From NCBI GenBank assembly GCA_900545455.1, contig UQZF01000129.1, positions 1 to 8,092 of the forward strand: a DNA stretch of 8,092 bases, written 5' to 3'. The DNA comes from an uncultured Eubacteriales bacterium. Lineage in GTDB: Bacteria > Bacillota > Clostridia > Lachnospirales > Lachnospiraceae. A program made the position numbers and the translations under genes. How positions within the stretch are numbered: position 1 is the stretch's first letter; the number at the start of each line of letters is the position of its first letter. This document shows, piece after piece, positions 1 to 6,347 of the stretch. Under the pieces are notes generated by a model, which made no database searches, had not been told where the DNA came from, and saw only the letters and a list, made by a program, of their open reading frames with translations.

Positions 1-55
1 TATGTATACTTAATTACGTTTATGAAATTTAAAATTGAATAAGTTTAATTTAGTT

Positions 56-86
56 AAGCAGGGGTGTTGACATGACACCCCTGCTT
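56..86 (-). terminator. Intrinsic terminator, probably bidirectional, after the Cys-rich peptide gene
   Basis: A perfect 12-bp inverted repeat (56-67 with 75-86, core GCAGGGGTGT/ACACCCCTGC) encloses a 7-nt loop. It starts 17 nt past the stop codon of the minus-strand gene at 103-360. Read on the minus strand, the stem is followed by an A/T-rich run with only scattered T; read on the plus strand it is followed by TTTTGT. It can therefore stop transcription from the minus-strand gene and possibly from a plus-strand gene to the left of the window. The hairpin is seen directly; the terminator role is inferred from position and stem strength. Confidence 0.75.
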
Positions 87-102
87 TTGTGACGGCTTCC
101 GA

Positions 103-360
103 TTAGAAGCCGCATCCGCATCCGCAGAATAAGAGGATGAGAATTAACCAGATACAACTATTGTTGCATCCTCCGTTGCCACCGCATCCGCAGTCGTCGC
201 CGTTGCCGCATCCGAATACGTTGGAGAGACCTGTTCCGTTGCCGTTGCCGCAGAGACAGGAGAGAAGGATTATCCAAATGATAATGCTGCAGCTATTGCA
301 TCCTCCGTTGTTAGAATTGCCGCATCCGCATCCGCAGTTTGTTGCTGCTAAATCGCTCAC
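103..360 (-). CDS. Cys/Gly-rich small hydrophobic protein (chorion-like high-cysteine family), 85 aa
   Basis: Role unknown. The protein has 15 Cys and 20 Gly in 85 residues. It is built from two similar modules: about residues 9-38 and 51-83, each a CGCG-type Cys-Gly stretch, then GGCN(N)SC, then a hydrophobic run (IIIWIILL, IWLILILL) ending in C-x-C-G. It resembles small clostridial proteins that automated annotation calls 'chorion class high-cysteine HCB protein 13', and more loosely the Gly-rich hydrophobic YjcZ-like sporulation peptides. The start is GTG at 358-360, chosen because GGAGGAA lies 7 nt upstream and no ATG is available. It stands alone, divergent from icd, with its own terminator at 56-86. 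The strong Cys, Gly, Asn and hydrophobic bias could suit a cross-linked spore-coat or envelope component, but that is inference. The codon pattern and RBS make a real gene likely despite low complexity. Confidence 0.8.
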   Translation of the reverse strand: MSDLAATNCGCGCGNSNNGGCNSCSIIIWIILLSCLCGNGNGTGLSNVFGCGNGDDCGCGGNGGCNNSCIWLILILLFCGCGCGF

Positions 361-431
361 TATTTTGTTCCTCCAAAAACTTTATACACTTCATAATATG
401 ATGAAACGCGGAATGTGTTACAAATCTTCTC

Positions 432-460
432 TTGTTTTTTTAGTCTTGATATTGTATGAT
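432..460 (+). promoter_or_regulatory. SigA-type promoter for icd
   Basis: The -35 is TTGTTT at 432-437, followed by a 17-bp spacer and the -10 TATGAT at 455-460. Transcription would start near 467, giving an untranslated leader of about 40 nt before the icd ATG at 506. The match to the vegetative consensus is good and it is the only such element upstream of icd in the divergent region. Confidence 0.6.
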
Positions 461-479
461 ACAAGAAAAAATAGCCGTG
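450..479 (-). promoter_or_regulatory. Possible sporulation-sigma (SigK-like) promoter for the Cys-rich peptide
   Basis: On the minus strand, CATACAATA (complement of 450-458) fits the SigK -10 pattern CATAnnnTA and the SigE -10 CATACAAT. A CAC element lies about 17 nt upstream (complement of 477-479), close to the short SigK -35 (AC). No good SigA -35 is placed for this -10. The resulting leader to the GTG at 360 would be about 80 nt. This is a weak call, because the motifs are short and overlap the icd -10 palindrome on the other strand. Confidence 0.25.
452..464. promoter_or_regulatory. 13-bp palindrome over the icd -10, candidate operator
   Basis: TTGTATGATACAA is a perfect palindrome with one central base, lying across the icd -10 (455-460). 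The TTGTAT/ATACAA half-sites resemble operators of GntR-type repressors, so a repressor bound here would block icd transcription. It could also affect the divergent minus-strand gene. The palindrome is seen directly; the regulator is unknown and no regulator gene lies in the window. Confidence 0.4.
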
Positions 480-505
480 GACGGCATGTGCAGATGGAGG
501 ACTTT

Positions 506-1714
506 ATGGATAAGATTAAGATGACAACACCTCTTGTGGAGATGGACGGAGATGAGATGACAAGAGTGCTCTGGAAAGAGATTAAGGAGGAGCTTTTACT
601 TCCTTTTGTCGACCTCAATACAGAGTATTATGATTTGGGTCTTGAGTACAGAAATGAGACGAACGACCAAGTTACCGTAGATGCTGCCATGGCTACGAAA
701 AAGTACGGAGTTGCTGTCAAGTGTGCCACAATCACACCTAATGCGGCGAGAATGACGGAGTATAACCTCAAGGAGATGTGGAAGAGCCCTAACGGAACAA
801 TCCGCTCAATCCTTGACGGAACGGTATTTCGTGCGCCTATTATCGTAAAGGGTATTGAGCCACTTGTGAAGAACTGGAAGAAGCCGATAACAATCGCAAG
901 ACACGCATACGGCGATGTATATAAGGCTGTCGAAATGAAGGTTCCGGGTGCGGGAAAGGCAGAGCTTGTATACACTGACGCGGAGGGCAATGAGAAGAGA
1001 GAGCTTATACATGAGTTCAAGGGCTCGGGCGTTATACAGGGAATGCACAATATCGACGCATCGATAGAGAGCTTTGCGAGAAGCTGTTTTAACTATGCGC
1101 TTGATACGAAGCAGGATGTATGGTTTGCGACAAAGGACACCATATCCAAGAAGTATGACCACACATTTAAGGATATTTTTGCAGAGATTTTTAAGAATGA
1201 GTACGAGGAGAAGTTTAAGGAGGCCGGAATAGAGTACTTCTACACTCTCATCGACGATGCAGTTGCCCGTGTTGTGCGCTCGGAGGGCGGATATATATGG
1301 GCATGTAAGAACTATGACGGCGATGTCATGAGTGATATGGTCGCAACAGCGTTCGGCTCACTCTCCATGATGACATCGGTTCTTGTGTCCCCTCAGGGCT
1401 ACTATGAGTACGAGGCTGCTCACGGAACGGTTCAGCGCCATTATTACCGCTATCTCAAGGGAGAGCAGACATCCACGAACCCTATCGCAACAATATTTGC
1501 ATGGACGGGAGCTCTCAGGAAGAGAGGAGAGCTTGACGGTATTCCTGAACTCATGGAGTTTGCGGATAAGCTTGAGAAGGCTACAATCGCAACAGTTGAG
1601 GGCGGACAAATGACGGGAGACCTTGCTCTTATCACATCCATAAAGGATGCCAAGACACTTAACAGCACGGATTTCATTAAGGCGATACGCGCTACACTTG
1701 AGGCTATGCTCTAG
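506..1714 (+). CDS. icd: NADP-dependent isocitrate dehydrogenase, eukaryote-like homodimer type
   Basis: It oxidatively decarboxylates isocitrate to 2-oxoglutarate with NADP+ in the cytoplasm, supplying glutamate carbon and NADPH. The 402-aa product aligns over its length with the subfamily that includes human IDH1 rather than with E. coli Icd. Isocitrate-binding residues are visible: T77 (CATITP), S94 and N96 and R100 (WKSPNGTIR), R109 (VFRA), R132 and Y139 (ARHAYGDVY), and K210 (ATKDT). The metal-binding aspartates are D251, D273 and D277 (NYDGDVMSD). R311-H312 after AAHGTVQ match the NADP 2'-phosphate contacts. The start at 506 follows GGAGG (496-500) by 5 nt. The reading frame stays open upstream to 137, but that part runs antisense to the Cys-rich gene and has no counterpart in the family. 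The HAD gene begins 23 nt after the stop and is probably cotranscribed. Confidence 0.95.
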   Translation: MDKIKMTTPLVEMDGDEMTRVLWKEIKEELLLPFVDLNTEYYDLGLEYRNETNDQVTVDAAMATKKYGVAVKCATITPNAARMTEYNLKEMWKSPNGTIRSILDGTVFRAPIIVKGIEPLVKNWKKPITIARHAYGDVYKAVEMKVPGAGKAELVYTDAEGNEKRELIHEFKGSGVIQGMHNIDASIESFARSCFNYALDTKQDVWFATKDTISKKYDHTFKDIFAEIFKNEYEEKFKEAGIEYFYTLIDDAVARVVRSEGGYIWACKNYDGDVMSDMVATAFGSLSMMTSVLVSPQGYYEYEAAHGTVQRHYYRYLKGEQTSTNPIATIFAWTGALRKRGELDGIPELMEFADKLEKATIATVEGGQMTGDLALITSIKDAKTLNSTDFIKAIRATLEAML

Positions 1715-1737
1715 GAAAAGGTATCGGTGTACGGATT

Positions 1738-2523
1738 ATGATTAAGCTTATACTAAGTGATGTCGACGGCACGCTTCTCCAAAGAGGAGAGGGTGCGTTC
1801 GATGAGCATGTGTTTGATGTTGTAGATAAATTGCATGCGAAAGGAATACATTTTGCGGCAGCAAGCGGGCGAGGTTATGGAGACCTCAACAGACTTTTTG
1901 CACCCGTAAAGGACAAGATGGCATTTGTATGCAGCGACGGCGCAATGACAATAGTCGACGGCAGTGTGCTTGAGATTAACGCGATGGATAGGGAAAAGGT
2001 GAGAGCACTTGTGAATGACATCACATATACGGAAGGGTGTGAATTCCTTCTGTATGGGCGGGAGAAAATGTACATACGTCCTAAGACCCGCGGATATGAG
2101 GAGTTTATTGTTGACCGCTATAAGGACAGCATAATGTTTATTGACAATGTTGACAGGATAGACGATGATTTTCTCAAGCTTTCGGTGTACTCAAAGAATG
2201 GTGTCGATACATGCAGCAGTCATTTTGAAAAGCGATGGAGCGATACATTTGAGCTTGTGTACAATGCCAATAACTGGATGGAATTTATTGCTGACGGAAT
2301 ATGCAAAGTGTCGGGGGTTAAGGCACTCTGCGGCAGGTATGGTATCAATATGGATGAGGTTATGGCATTCGGAGACGGAGGCAATGACATCAAGCTTCTT
2401 GGTACGGTTGCATACGGTTATGCCATGGACTATGCTCCTGAGCAGGTAAAAGCGGCGGCTAAGTATGTGACGGACGATGTTATGGAAACCATACGCAGAG
2501 AGGTACTTGCTGAGTGCAAATAG
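1738..2523 (+). CDS. Cof-type HAD-IIB family phosphatase
   Basis: A cytoplasmic Mg-dependent phosphatase of the Cof/YbiV-like group, which usually acts on sugar phosphates or other small phosphorylated metabolites. The exact substrate cannot be read from the sequence. All four HAD motifs are present: I, D8-V-D10-G-T with nucleophile D8; II, S43 in AAASGR; III, K190 in ICKVSGVKAL; IV, G212-D213-G-G-N-D217. The region between motifs II and III (about residues 80-185) is the C2B-type cap. At 261 aa it is a normal family length. The ATG at 1738 is the only workable start before motif I. Its RBS is poor: a purine run (1713-1721) lies rather far upstream, so translation may partly couple to icd. 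It sits 23 nt behind icd in the same direction, with no hairpin between them. No clear terminator follows before the thrS promoter. Confidence 0.88.
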   Translation: MIKLILSDVDGTLLQRGEGAFDEHVFDVVDKLHAKGIHFAAASGRGYGDLNRLFAPVKDKMAFVCSDGAMTIVDGSVLEINAMDREKVRALVNDITYTEGCEFLLYGREKMYIRPKTRGYEEFIVDRYKDSIMFIDNVDRIDDDFLKLSVYSKNGVDTCSSHFEKRWSDTFELVYNANNWMEFIADGICKVSGVKALCGRYGINMDEVMAFGDGGNDIKLLGTVAYGYAMDYAPEQVKAAAKYVTDDVMETIRREVLAECK

Positions 2524-2553
2524 TTTCTATAAAGCAGAATTGAAATTTTGGGG

Positions 2554-2582
2554 TTGACATCGACATTTTTTTGAAATATACT
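2554..2582 (+). promoter_or_regulatory. SigA promoter for the thrS T-box transcript
   Basis: A consensus -35 TTGACA (2554-2559), a 17-bp spacer and TATACT as -10 (2577-2582) lie 31 bp after the HAD stop codon. Transcription should begin near 2589, just upstream of the T-box stem I. This is one of the strongest promoters in the window and makes thrS independent of icd and the HAD gene. Confidence 0.8.
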
Positions 2583-2588
2583 TCCTAC

Positions 2589-2832
2589 GTAAAGCGTTGA
2601 TGAGAAGAGTACCGGGATAAGATTTTTTCAGAGAGAGACACATTCGGTGCGAGTGCCTCAGAATACTGTTTCGGGAAGACCACCTCTGAGCGGCCTTAAT
2701 ACGGCACGGTGATTCCGTTATCATCATAATGAGATATTCCCGTTTATATAATGAGAATAATAAGGGTGGAACCGCGGATTAGATTTATTCGCCCCTTATA
2801 CAGCTGGAAAGCCACTGTATAAGGGGCTTTTT
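2589..2832 (+). promoter_or_regulatory. T-box leader responding to uncharged tRNA-Thr
   Basis: The leader senses the ratio of uncharged to charged tRNA-Thr and turns thrS on when threonyl-tRNA is scarce. Elements seen in order: the GA (kink-turn) motif GATGAGAAG near 2599-2607; loop-E AGTA (2608-2611); a helix 2612-2619 with 2667-2674; the AG bulge GAGAGAG (2631-2637); specifier ACC, a Thr codon, at 2679-2681 after GAAG; a small hairpin 2706-2718; and the T-box core at 2762-2777. The bulge TGGA (2767-2770) would pair with a tRNA 3' end UCCA. The antiterminator pairs AAGGG (2762-2766) with CCCTT (2793-2797), which excludes the terminator. A second ACC directly follows at 2682-2684; the first is favoured by its position relative to AAG, as in the pheS leader. 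Confidence 0.93.
2791..2832 (+). terminator. T-box regulatory terminator of thrS
   Basis: A perfect 13-bp stem (2791-2803 with 2815-2827) with an 11-nt loop is followed by TTTTT (2828-2832). Its 5' arm contains the CCCTT used by the competing antiterminator, so it forms only when uncharged tRNA is not bound. Confidence 0.92.
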
Positions 2833-2901
2833 GTATGCATAAATTGTCGCGGTAAAGCGGCGAAGTGCTTCAGCAGATATAGGAAAAGGAGAATTTTTAA
2901 A

Positions 2902-4677
2902 ATGGTGGATTTTAAAGCAGATGAGAGATTAAACACACTCAACCATTCATGTGCCCACGTTATGGCACAGGCAGTTAAGCATCTTTACCCTAATGCAAAG
3001 TTCTGGGTAGGACCTGTTGTAAAGGAAGGTTTTTACTATGATATCGACCTTGGCGATGTAGCTGTAAATGACGAGATAATTGCGGCTATTGAGAAAGAAA
3101 TGAAGAAAATCTGCAAGGAAGGCAAGAAGATTTTCAGAAGAGAGGTATCTAAGGCTGAAGCTCTTGAAATGTTCAAGGATGATATGTACAAGCTTGACCT
3201 TATAAATGGTCTTGAGGATGGCAATATCACGGTTTATGATCAGGGCGATTTCACTGATCTTTGCCGCGGACCTCACGTAGACAACACTAAGCTCTGTAAG
3301 AACTTCAAGCTTGTTAAGTATTCAGGTGTTTACTGGAAGGGTGATGCCAACAATCATGTTATGCAGAGAATATACGGAGTATGTTTCCCTACACCTGAGG
3401 AGCTTGAGGAGCACCTTAAGTTACTTGAGGAGGCCAAGGAGCGCGACCACAGAAAAATAGGCAAGGAGATGGAAATCTTCATGACAGACGACCTCATCGG
3501 ACGTGGACTTCCTATGTTCTTACCAAAGGGCTATACAGTATGGCAGGAGCTTGAAAACTACATCAAGGCGAAGGAGAGAAAGCTCGGATACCTTCATGTT
3601 ATGACACCTTGTGTAGGTACCGTAAGTCTTTACAAGACATCAGGTCACTGGGATCACTATAAGGAGAATATGTTCCCTCCGATGGAGGTTGAGGGTGAGT
3701 CCTTCGTATTAAGACCTATGAACTGCCCGCATCACATGATGATATATGCTAACAAGATGCATTCATATAAGGATCTTCCGCTTAGAATCGGTGAGATTGC
3801 TCATGACTTCAGATTCGAAGCGAGCGGTACACTTAAGGGAATTGAGAGAGGAAGACACTTCTGCCAGAATGATGCACATCTTTTCGTTACACCTGAGCAG
3901 ATTGAGTCAGAGTTCTCCAAGGTTGTTGATCTTATATTTGACACATACAAAGATTTCGGAATCACAGATTACAGATGTGTACTTTCACTCAGAGACCCTG
4001 AGGATAAGGTTAAGTATCATGACGATGATGAGATGTGGAACAATGCAGAGAACGCTCTCAGAAAGGTATTAAATGACCTTGGCATCGAATATACGGAGGA
4101 AATCGGCGAGGCTGCATTCTACGGACCTAAGCTTGATGTAAATGTTAAGCCTGCTGTAGGTAATGAGTACACACTTTCAACATGTCAGCTTGATTTCTGT
4201 CTCCCGGCTAAGTTCAACTTAACTTACGTTGATAAGGATGGTCAGAAGAAGACTCCTGTTGTTCTTCACAGAGCTATTCTTGGTTCACTTGACAGATTTA
4301 TGGCGTATATTCTTGAGGAGACTAAGGGTAATCTTCCGTTATGGCTTGCACCGGTACAGGCAGTTATCCTTCCTGTTAAGAATGAGGATGAGGAGCTGAA
4401 TGCATATTCTCATGAGCTTTATGATTTCCTTGCCGATAATGGAATCAGAGTTGAGATTGATGAGAGAAATGAGAAGCTCGGCTACAGAGTTCGTGAGGCT
4501 CAGGTTAAGAAGACACCTTATCTCATCGTACTTGGTAAGAATGAAGCTAATGACAAAACTGTAAGCTACAGACTTCACGGTGAGCAGAACTCAACAACAG
4601 TATCTAAGGACGAGTTCCTTGCAATGTTAAAGGATGAAATTGCAACTAAGAAGCTTAATCCTGCTGCAGCAAAATAG
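2902..4677 (+). CDS. thrS: Threonine--tRNA ligase lacking the N-terminal TGS domain
   Basis: Charges tRNA-Thr with threonine in the cytoplasm and edits mischarged Ser-tRNA-Thr. At 591 aa it is about 50 residues shorter than the usual 635-645. The N-terminal TGS domain is absent and the protein starts almost at the editing domain: HSCAH gives H15 and H19, CRGPH gives C121 and H125. The class II catalytic core follows: MNCPHHM with zinc ligand C275, motif 2 arginine R304 in RFEASG, H326 in NDAHLF, H456 in LHRAILGS, and motif 3 R465. The anticodon-binding domain covers about 480-591. The ATG at 2902 follows AAGGAG (2886-2891) by 10 nt. The in-frame sequence upstream is T-box leader with no TGS-like coding, so the short start is real. 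Expression is controlled by the T-box at 2589-2832. Confidence 0.95.
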   Translation: MVDFKADERLNTLNHSCAHVMAQAVKHLYPNAKFWVGPVVKEGFYYDIDLGDVAVNDEIIAAIEKEMKKICKEGKKIFRREVSKAEALEMFKDDMYKLDLINGLEDGNITVYDQGDFTDLCRGPHVDNTKLCKNFKLVKYSGVYWKGDANNHVMQRIYGVCFPTPEELEEHLKLLEEAKERDHRKIGKEMEIFMTDDLIGRGLPMFLPKGYTVWQELENYIKAKERKLGYLHVMTPCVGTVSLYKTSGHWDHYKENMFPPMEVEGESFVLRPMNCPHHMMIYANKMHSYKDLPLRIGEIAHDFRFEASGTLKGIERGRHFCQNDAHLFVTPEQIESEFSKVVDLIFDTYKDFGITDYRCVLSLRDPEDKVKYHDDDEMWNNAENALRKVLNDLGIEYTEEIGEAAFYGPKLDVNVKPAVGNEYTLSTCQLDFCLPAKFNLTYVDKDGQKKTPVVLHRAILGSLDRFMAYILEETKGNLPLWLAPVQAVILPVKNEDEELNAYSHELYDFLADNGIRVEIDERNEKLGYRVREAQVKKTPYLIVLGKNEANDKTVSYRLHGEQNSTTVSKDEFLAMLKDEIATKKLNPAAAK

Positions 4678-4686
4678 TTTGTCACC

Positions 4687-4720
4687 AAATTGACATCATG
4701 CTTTTAAATGTTAATTTTTT
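4687..4720 (+). terminator. Possible weak terminator after thrS
   Basis: A 10-bp A/T-rich stem (4687-4696 with 4708-4717, one G-T pair) with an 11-nt loop ends in a T run (4715-4720), starting 10 nt past the thrS stop. The arrangement fits an intrinsic terminator, but the stem has only one G-C pair and would be weak. Confidence 0.45.
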
Positions 4721-4741
4721 GTAAAATCAAAAAAATACGCA

Positions 4742-4770
4742 TTGACATAATTTTTTTAGACATGTAATAT
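4742..4770 (+). promoter_or_regulatory. SigA promoter for the structured leader and PBECR4-truA-DUF3877 genes
   Basis: TTGACA (4742-4747), a 17-bp spacer and TAATAT (4765-4770) make a strong promoter. TATAAT also occurs at 4768-4773 but with a 20-bp spacer. Transcription would begin near 4777, almost 190 nt before the next start codon. Confidence 0.72.
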
Positions 4771-4776
4771 AATATT

Positions 4777-4947
4777 AAAGACAGGCAACTTGAGTGTCTG
4801 CCAAGCGAAGAAGTAAGGTGTTGTGCCAGAGAGCAGTGCCTTATGAGCTTTATACGGGTTTGACATTTACCACAATCTGGCTAGAGACTGAGGGTTTCAA
4901 AAGAAAATGTCGGAGGCTCTGCTATTATTGGCAGAGCCTTTCTTTTT
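4777..4947 (+). ncRNA. Unassigned structured RNA: candidate riboswitch/attenuator leader or free-standing small RNA
   Basis: This stretch has its own promoter, no coding frame of note and several helices. P1: AGACA/TGTCT (4779-4783 with 4795-4799). P2: an 11-bp hairpin, 4814-4824 with 4833-4843, four of its pairs G-U, closing the loop GCCAGAGA (4825-4832). The first six loop bases are fully complementary to TCTGGC at 4876-4881, giving a possible pseudoknot. P3: GACATTT (4862-4868) with AAATGTC (4905-4911), containing a small hairpin GAGAC-TGAGG-GTTTC (4884-4898). It ends in the terminator at 4914-4947. The same P2 loop also holds CAGAG (4827-4831), complementary to CTCTG (4917-4921) in the terminator 5' arm, which offers a switch. 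I compared it by eye with T-box, TPP, FMN, SAM, lysine, purine, glycine, cobalamin, c-di-GMP and SRP signatures and saw no match. Helices are read by eye, not folded by energy. Confidence 0.6.
4914..4947 (+). terminator. Intrinsic terminator directly upstream of the PBECR4-like gene
   Basis: A 9-bp GC-rich stem, AGGCTCTGC (4914-4922) with GCAGAGCCT (4931-4939), encloses an 8-nt loop and runs into TTTCTTTTT (4939-4947). The ribosome binding site GGGGAG of the next gene starts 2 nt later. A terminator here, after a promoter and before a start codon, is the hallmark of transcription attenuation; alternatively it ends a separate small RNA. Confidence 0.9.
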
Positions 4948-4962
4948 AGGGGAGCGGACTTT

Positions 4963-5556
4963 ATGCGTAATATAAGGGATTGCGTAAGCGCATTCCTTCC
5001 ACTTTTAAATACTGAATACGAGATTGTGTTGGGAAGAAAAGGAGTCGCTGTAACTCTCAGAATCACTTTTGACAAAAAAGATTGTTTTCATTTGATGGGA
5101 TTGCAGTATTTGATTGACAGACCTGAACTGAATCGTGACAGGGGAAAAGTATTTGATGAAATAGTGGCGGGGAGCATTACCACAAGGCAGGTTGAATCGT
5201 CGGATTTCTATAAACAAATAGAGGAGAGAGTAAATTTTCTTCCTTTGTTGGAGCAGTTGTTAGACAGCAACGACACGGTATTTAAGTATAATAAAAAGGC
5301 AAATATACACTCCATGATAGATGCCGATTATCTTATGAAAAATAATATGGAGGACAGAAATTTATATCTGTTTTTGTCGCAGGGCTCAGACGATAGATAT
5401 TTTTGCAGGTCATTTTTCCCTGAGGAGAAAATGGATTATACCAAAAATCAGGCTTCGTGGACGATGCTGTATAAGAAGAAACGCAATCTGAGCACGGGCG
5501 AAGAACGGATTTTATATGACAGGCTGATAAAAAAGAGGATTAGTTATGACAGTTAA
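4963..5556 (+). CDS. PBECR4-like domain protein (RelE/EndoU-type nuclease fold proposed), 197 aa
   Basis: The sequence matches my memory of PBECR4, one of the 'phage-Barnase-EndoU-ColicinE5/D-RelE-like nuclease' domains. These were proposed from comparative genomics and, to my knowledge, are little tested, so the activity is uncertain. Visible conserved-looking parts are YEIVLGRKG (19-27), FHLMGLQYL (42-50, with H43), IFKY-like VFKYNKKAN (106-114), YFCRSFFP (146-153) and WTMLYKKK (166-173). The domain spans nearly the whole protein; there is no signal peptide, membrane segment or partner domain. The ATG at 4963 follows GGGGAG (4949-4954) by 8 nt. The 3' end overlaps truA by 11 nt, so the two are almost certainly cotranscribed and perhaps translationally coupled. 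Codons are more A/T-rich than in thrS (many ATA, TTT, AAT, AAA), which could hint at acquired origin. No antitoxin-like gene adjoins it. Confidence 0.72.
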   Translation: MRNIRDCVSAFLPLLNTEYEIVLGRKGVAVTLRITFDKKDCFHLMGLQYLIDRPELNRDRGKVFDEIVAGSITTRQVESSDFYKQIEERVNFLPLLEQLLDSNDTVFKYNKKANIHSMIDADYLMKNNMEDRNLYLFLSQGSDDRYFCRSFFPEEKMDYTKNQASWTMLYKKKRNLSTGEERILYDRLIKKRISYDS

Positions 5557-6334
5557 TTATAAAATAACCCTACAGTACGACGGCACGCGCTACAACGGCT
5601 GGCAGAAGCAGGGTAACACGAAAAATACGATACAGGGCAAGCTCGAGGAGATTTTGTCGAAGTACTTTTCGCAGAAAATTGAGCTTAACGGTTCGGGAAG
5701 AACGGATGCGGGAGTTCACGCCGCGTGTCAGGCTGCCAATTTTAAGGTGGGTTATCCAGAAGAAAATGCAGACAAAGGCACAGAAAGCAGGGATGAGGCG
5801 GTCATTATGGATGAACTCAACGGCTTTCTGCCGGAGGACATCCGCATATTAAGCCTTGAGAGGGTGGATAACCGCTTTCATGCGAGACTTAACGCGGTGG
5901 GGAAGGAATACAGATACTATATAAGCCTCGACAAAAAGCGGGATGTGTTTGCAAGAAGATATATGGCGGCAATCGAGCAACCTGAAAGCCTCGATATTGA
6001 GAGGATGAGGGCGGCATCCAAAAAGCTTCTCGGGGAACATGATTTTCAGGGTTTTTCAGATAATAAGTCAAAAAAGAGCACGATAAGAAGAATTGACAGC
6101 GTGGATTTCAAGGTCTGTGACCGCGGGGCAGACGGAAACTGTCTTGAAATTGTTTTTAAGGGGAACGGATTTTTATATCACACGGTGAGACTGCTTGTGG
6201 GAACACTTCTCTCGATTGGACTTAACGAGAGTGAGACTGACATAATAGATGTGATTTTCGAGAGCCGTGACAGACGAAAGGTGCCGTCTATGGTTCCGGC
6301 GGAAGGGCTGTTTTTATATAAGGTAGAGTATTGA
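5546..6334 (+). CDS. truA: tRNA pseudouridine synthase A
   Basis: Converts uridines 38-40 in the anticodon stem-loop of many tRNAs to pseudouridine, in the cytoplasm. The catalytic aspartate is D54 in GSGRTDAGVHA. Other family landmarks are YDGTRYNGWQKQ (11-22), the TIQG helix start (28-31), RFHAR (110-114), YRYYI (122-126), DFQGFS (166-171) and the C-terminal FLYHTVRLLVGTL (209-221) with R215. At 262 aa it is a normal length. A small variable insertion (about 70-87) precedes the conserved LNGFLPEDI. The ATG at 5546 has GAGGA (5535-5539) 6 nt upstream, inside the end of the preceding gene. The downstream gene begins 13 nt after the stop. Clustering with a PBECR4-like protein and between two tRNA synthetase genes points to a tRNA-related neighbourhood. 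Confidence 0.96.
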   Translation: MTVNYKITLQYDGTRYNGWQKQGNTKNTIQGKLEEILSKYFSQKIELNGSGRTDAGVHAACQAANFKVGYPEENADKGTESRDEAVIMDELNGFLPEDIRILSLERVDNRFHARLNAVGKEYRYYISLDKKRDVFARRYMAAIEQPESLDIERMRAASKKLLGEHDFQGFSDNKSKKSTIRRIDSVDFKVCDRGADGNCLEIVFKGNGFLYHTVRLLVGTLLSIGLNESETDIIDVIFESRDRRKVPSMVPAEGLFLYKVEY

Positions 6335-6347
6335 TAAAGGAGAAAAA

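Noticed and set aside
137..505. In-frame N-terminal extension of icd giving a 525-aa protein
   Set aside because: It is Pro/His/Leu-rich sequence antisense to the Cys-rich gene, has no RBS and no counterpart in the IDH family. The GGAGG at 496-500 fixes the start at 506, which gives the normal 402 aa.
628..1050. Long minus-strand open frames inside icd, and similar ones inside thrS, truA and the HAD gene
   Set aside because: They are antisense to well-supported conserved genes, lack ribosome binding sites and have no recognisable protein motifs.
1715..1737. Terminator or promoter between icd and the HAD gene
   Set aside because: The gap is only 23 nt with no inverted repeat and no -35/-10 pair, so the two genes read as one unit.
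2524..2553. Terminator after the HAD gene
   Set aside because: No inverted repeat followed by T residues could be found in the 30 nt before the thrS promoter. Readthrough into the T-box leader, ending at its terminator, is likely.
4690..4716. TTGACA at 4690-4695 as a promoter -35
   Set aside because: No acceptable -10 lies at 16-18 bp, and the same bases form the left arm of the candidate thrS terminator. The TTGACA at 4742 has a good -10.
4777..4947. 6S RNA or SRP RNA as identity of the structured RNA
   Set aside because: 6S RNA needs pairing of the 5' and 3' ends around a central bubble, which is not seen. The SRP GGAAG/AGCA tetraloop signature is absent.
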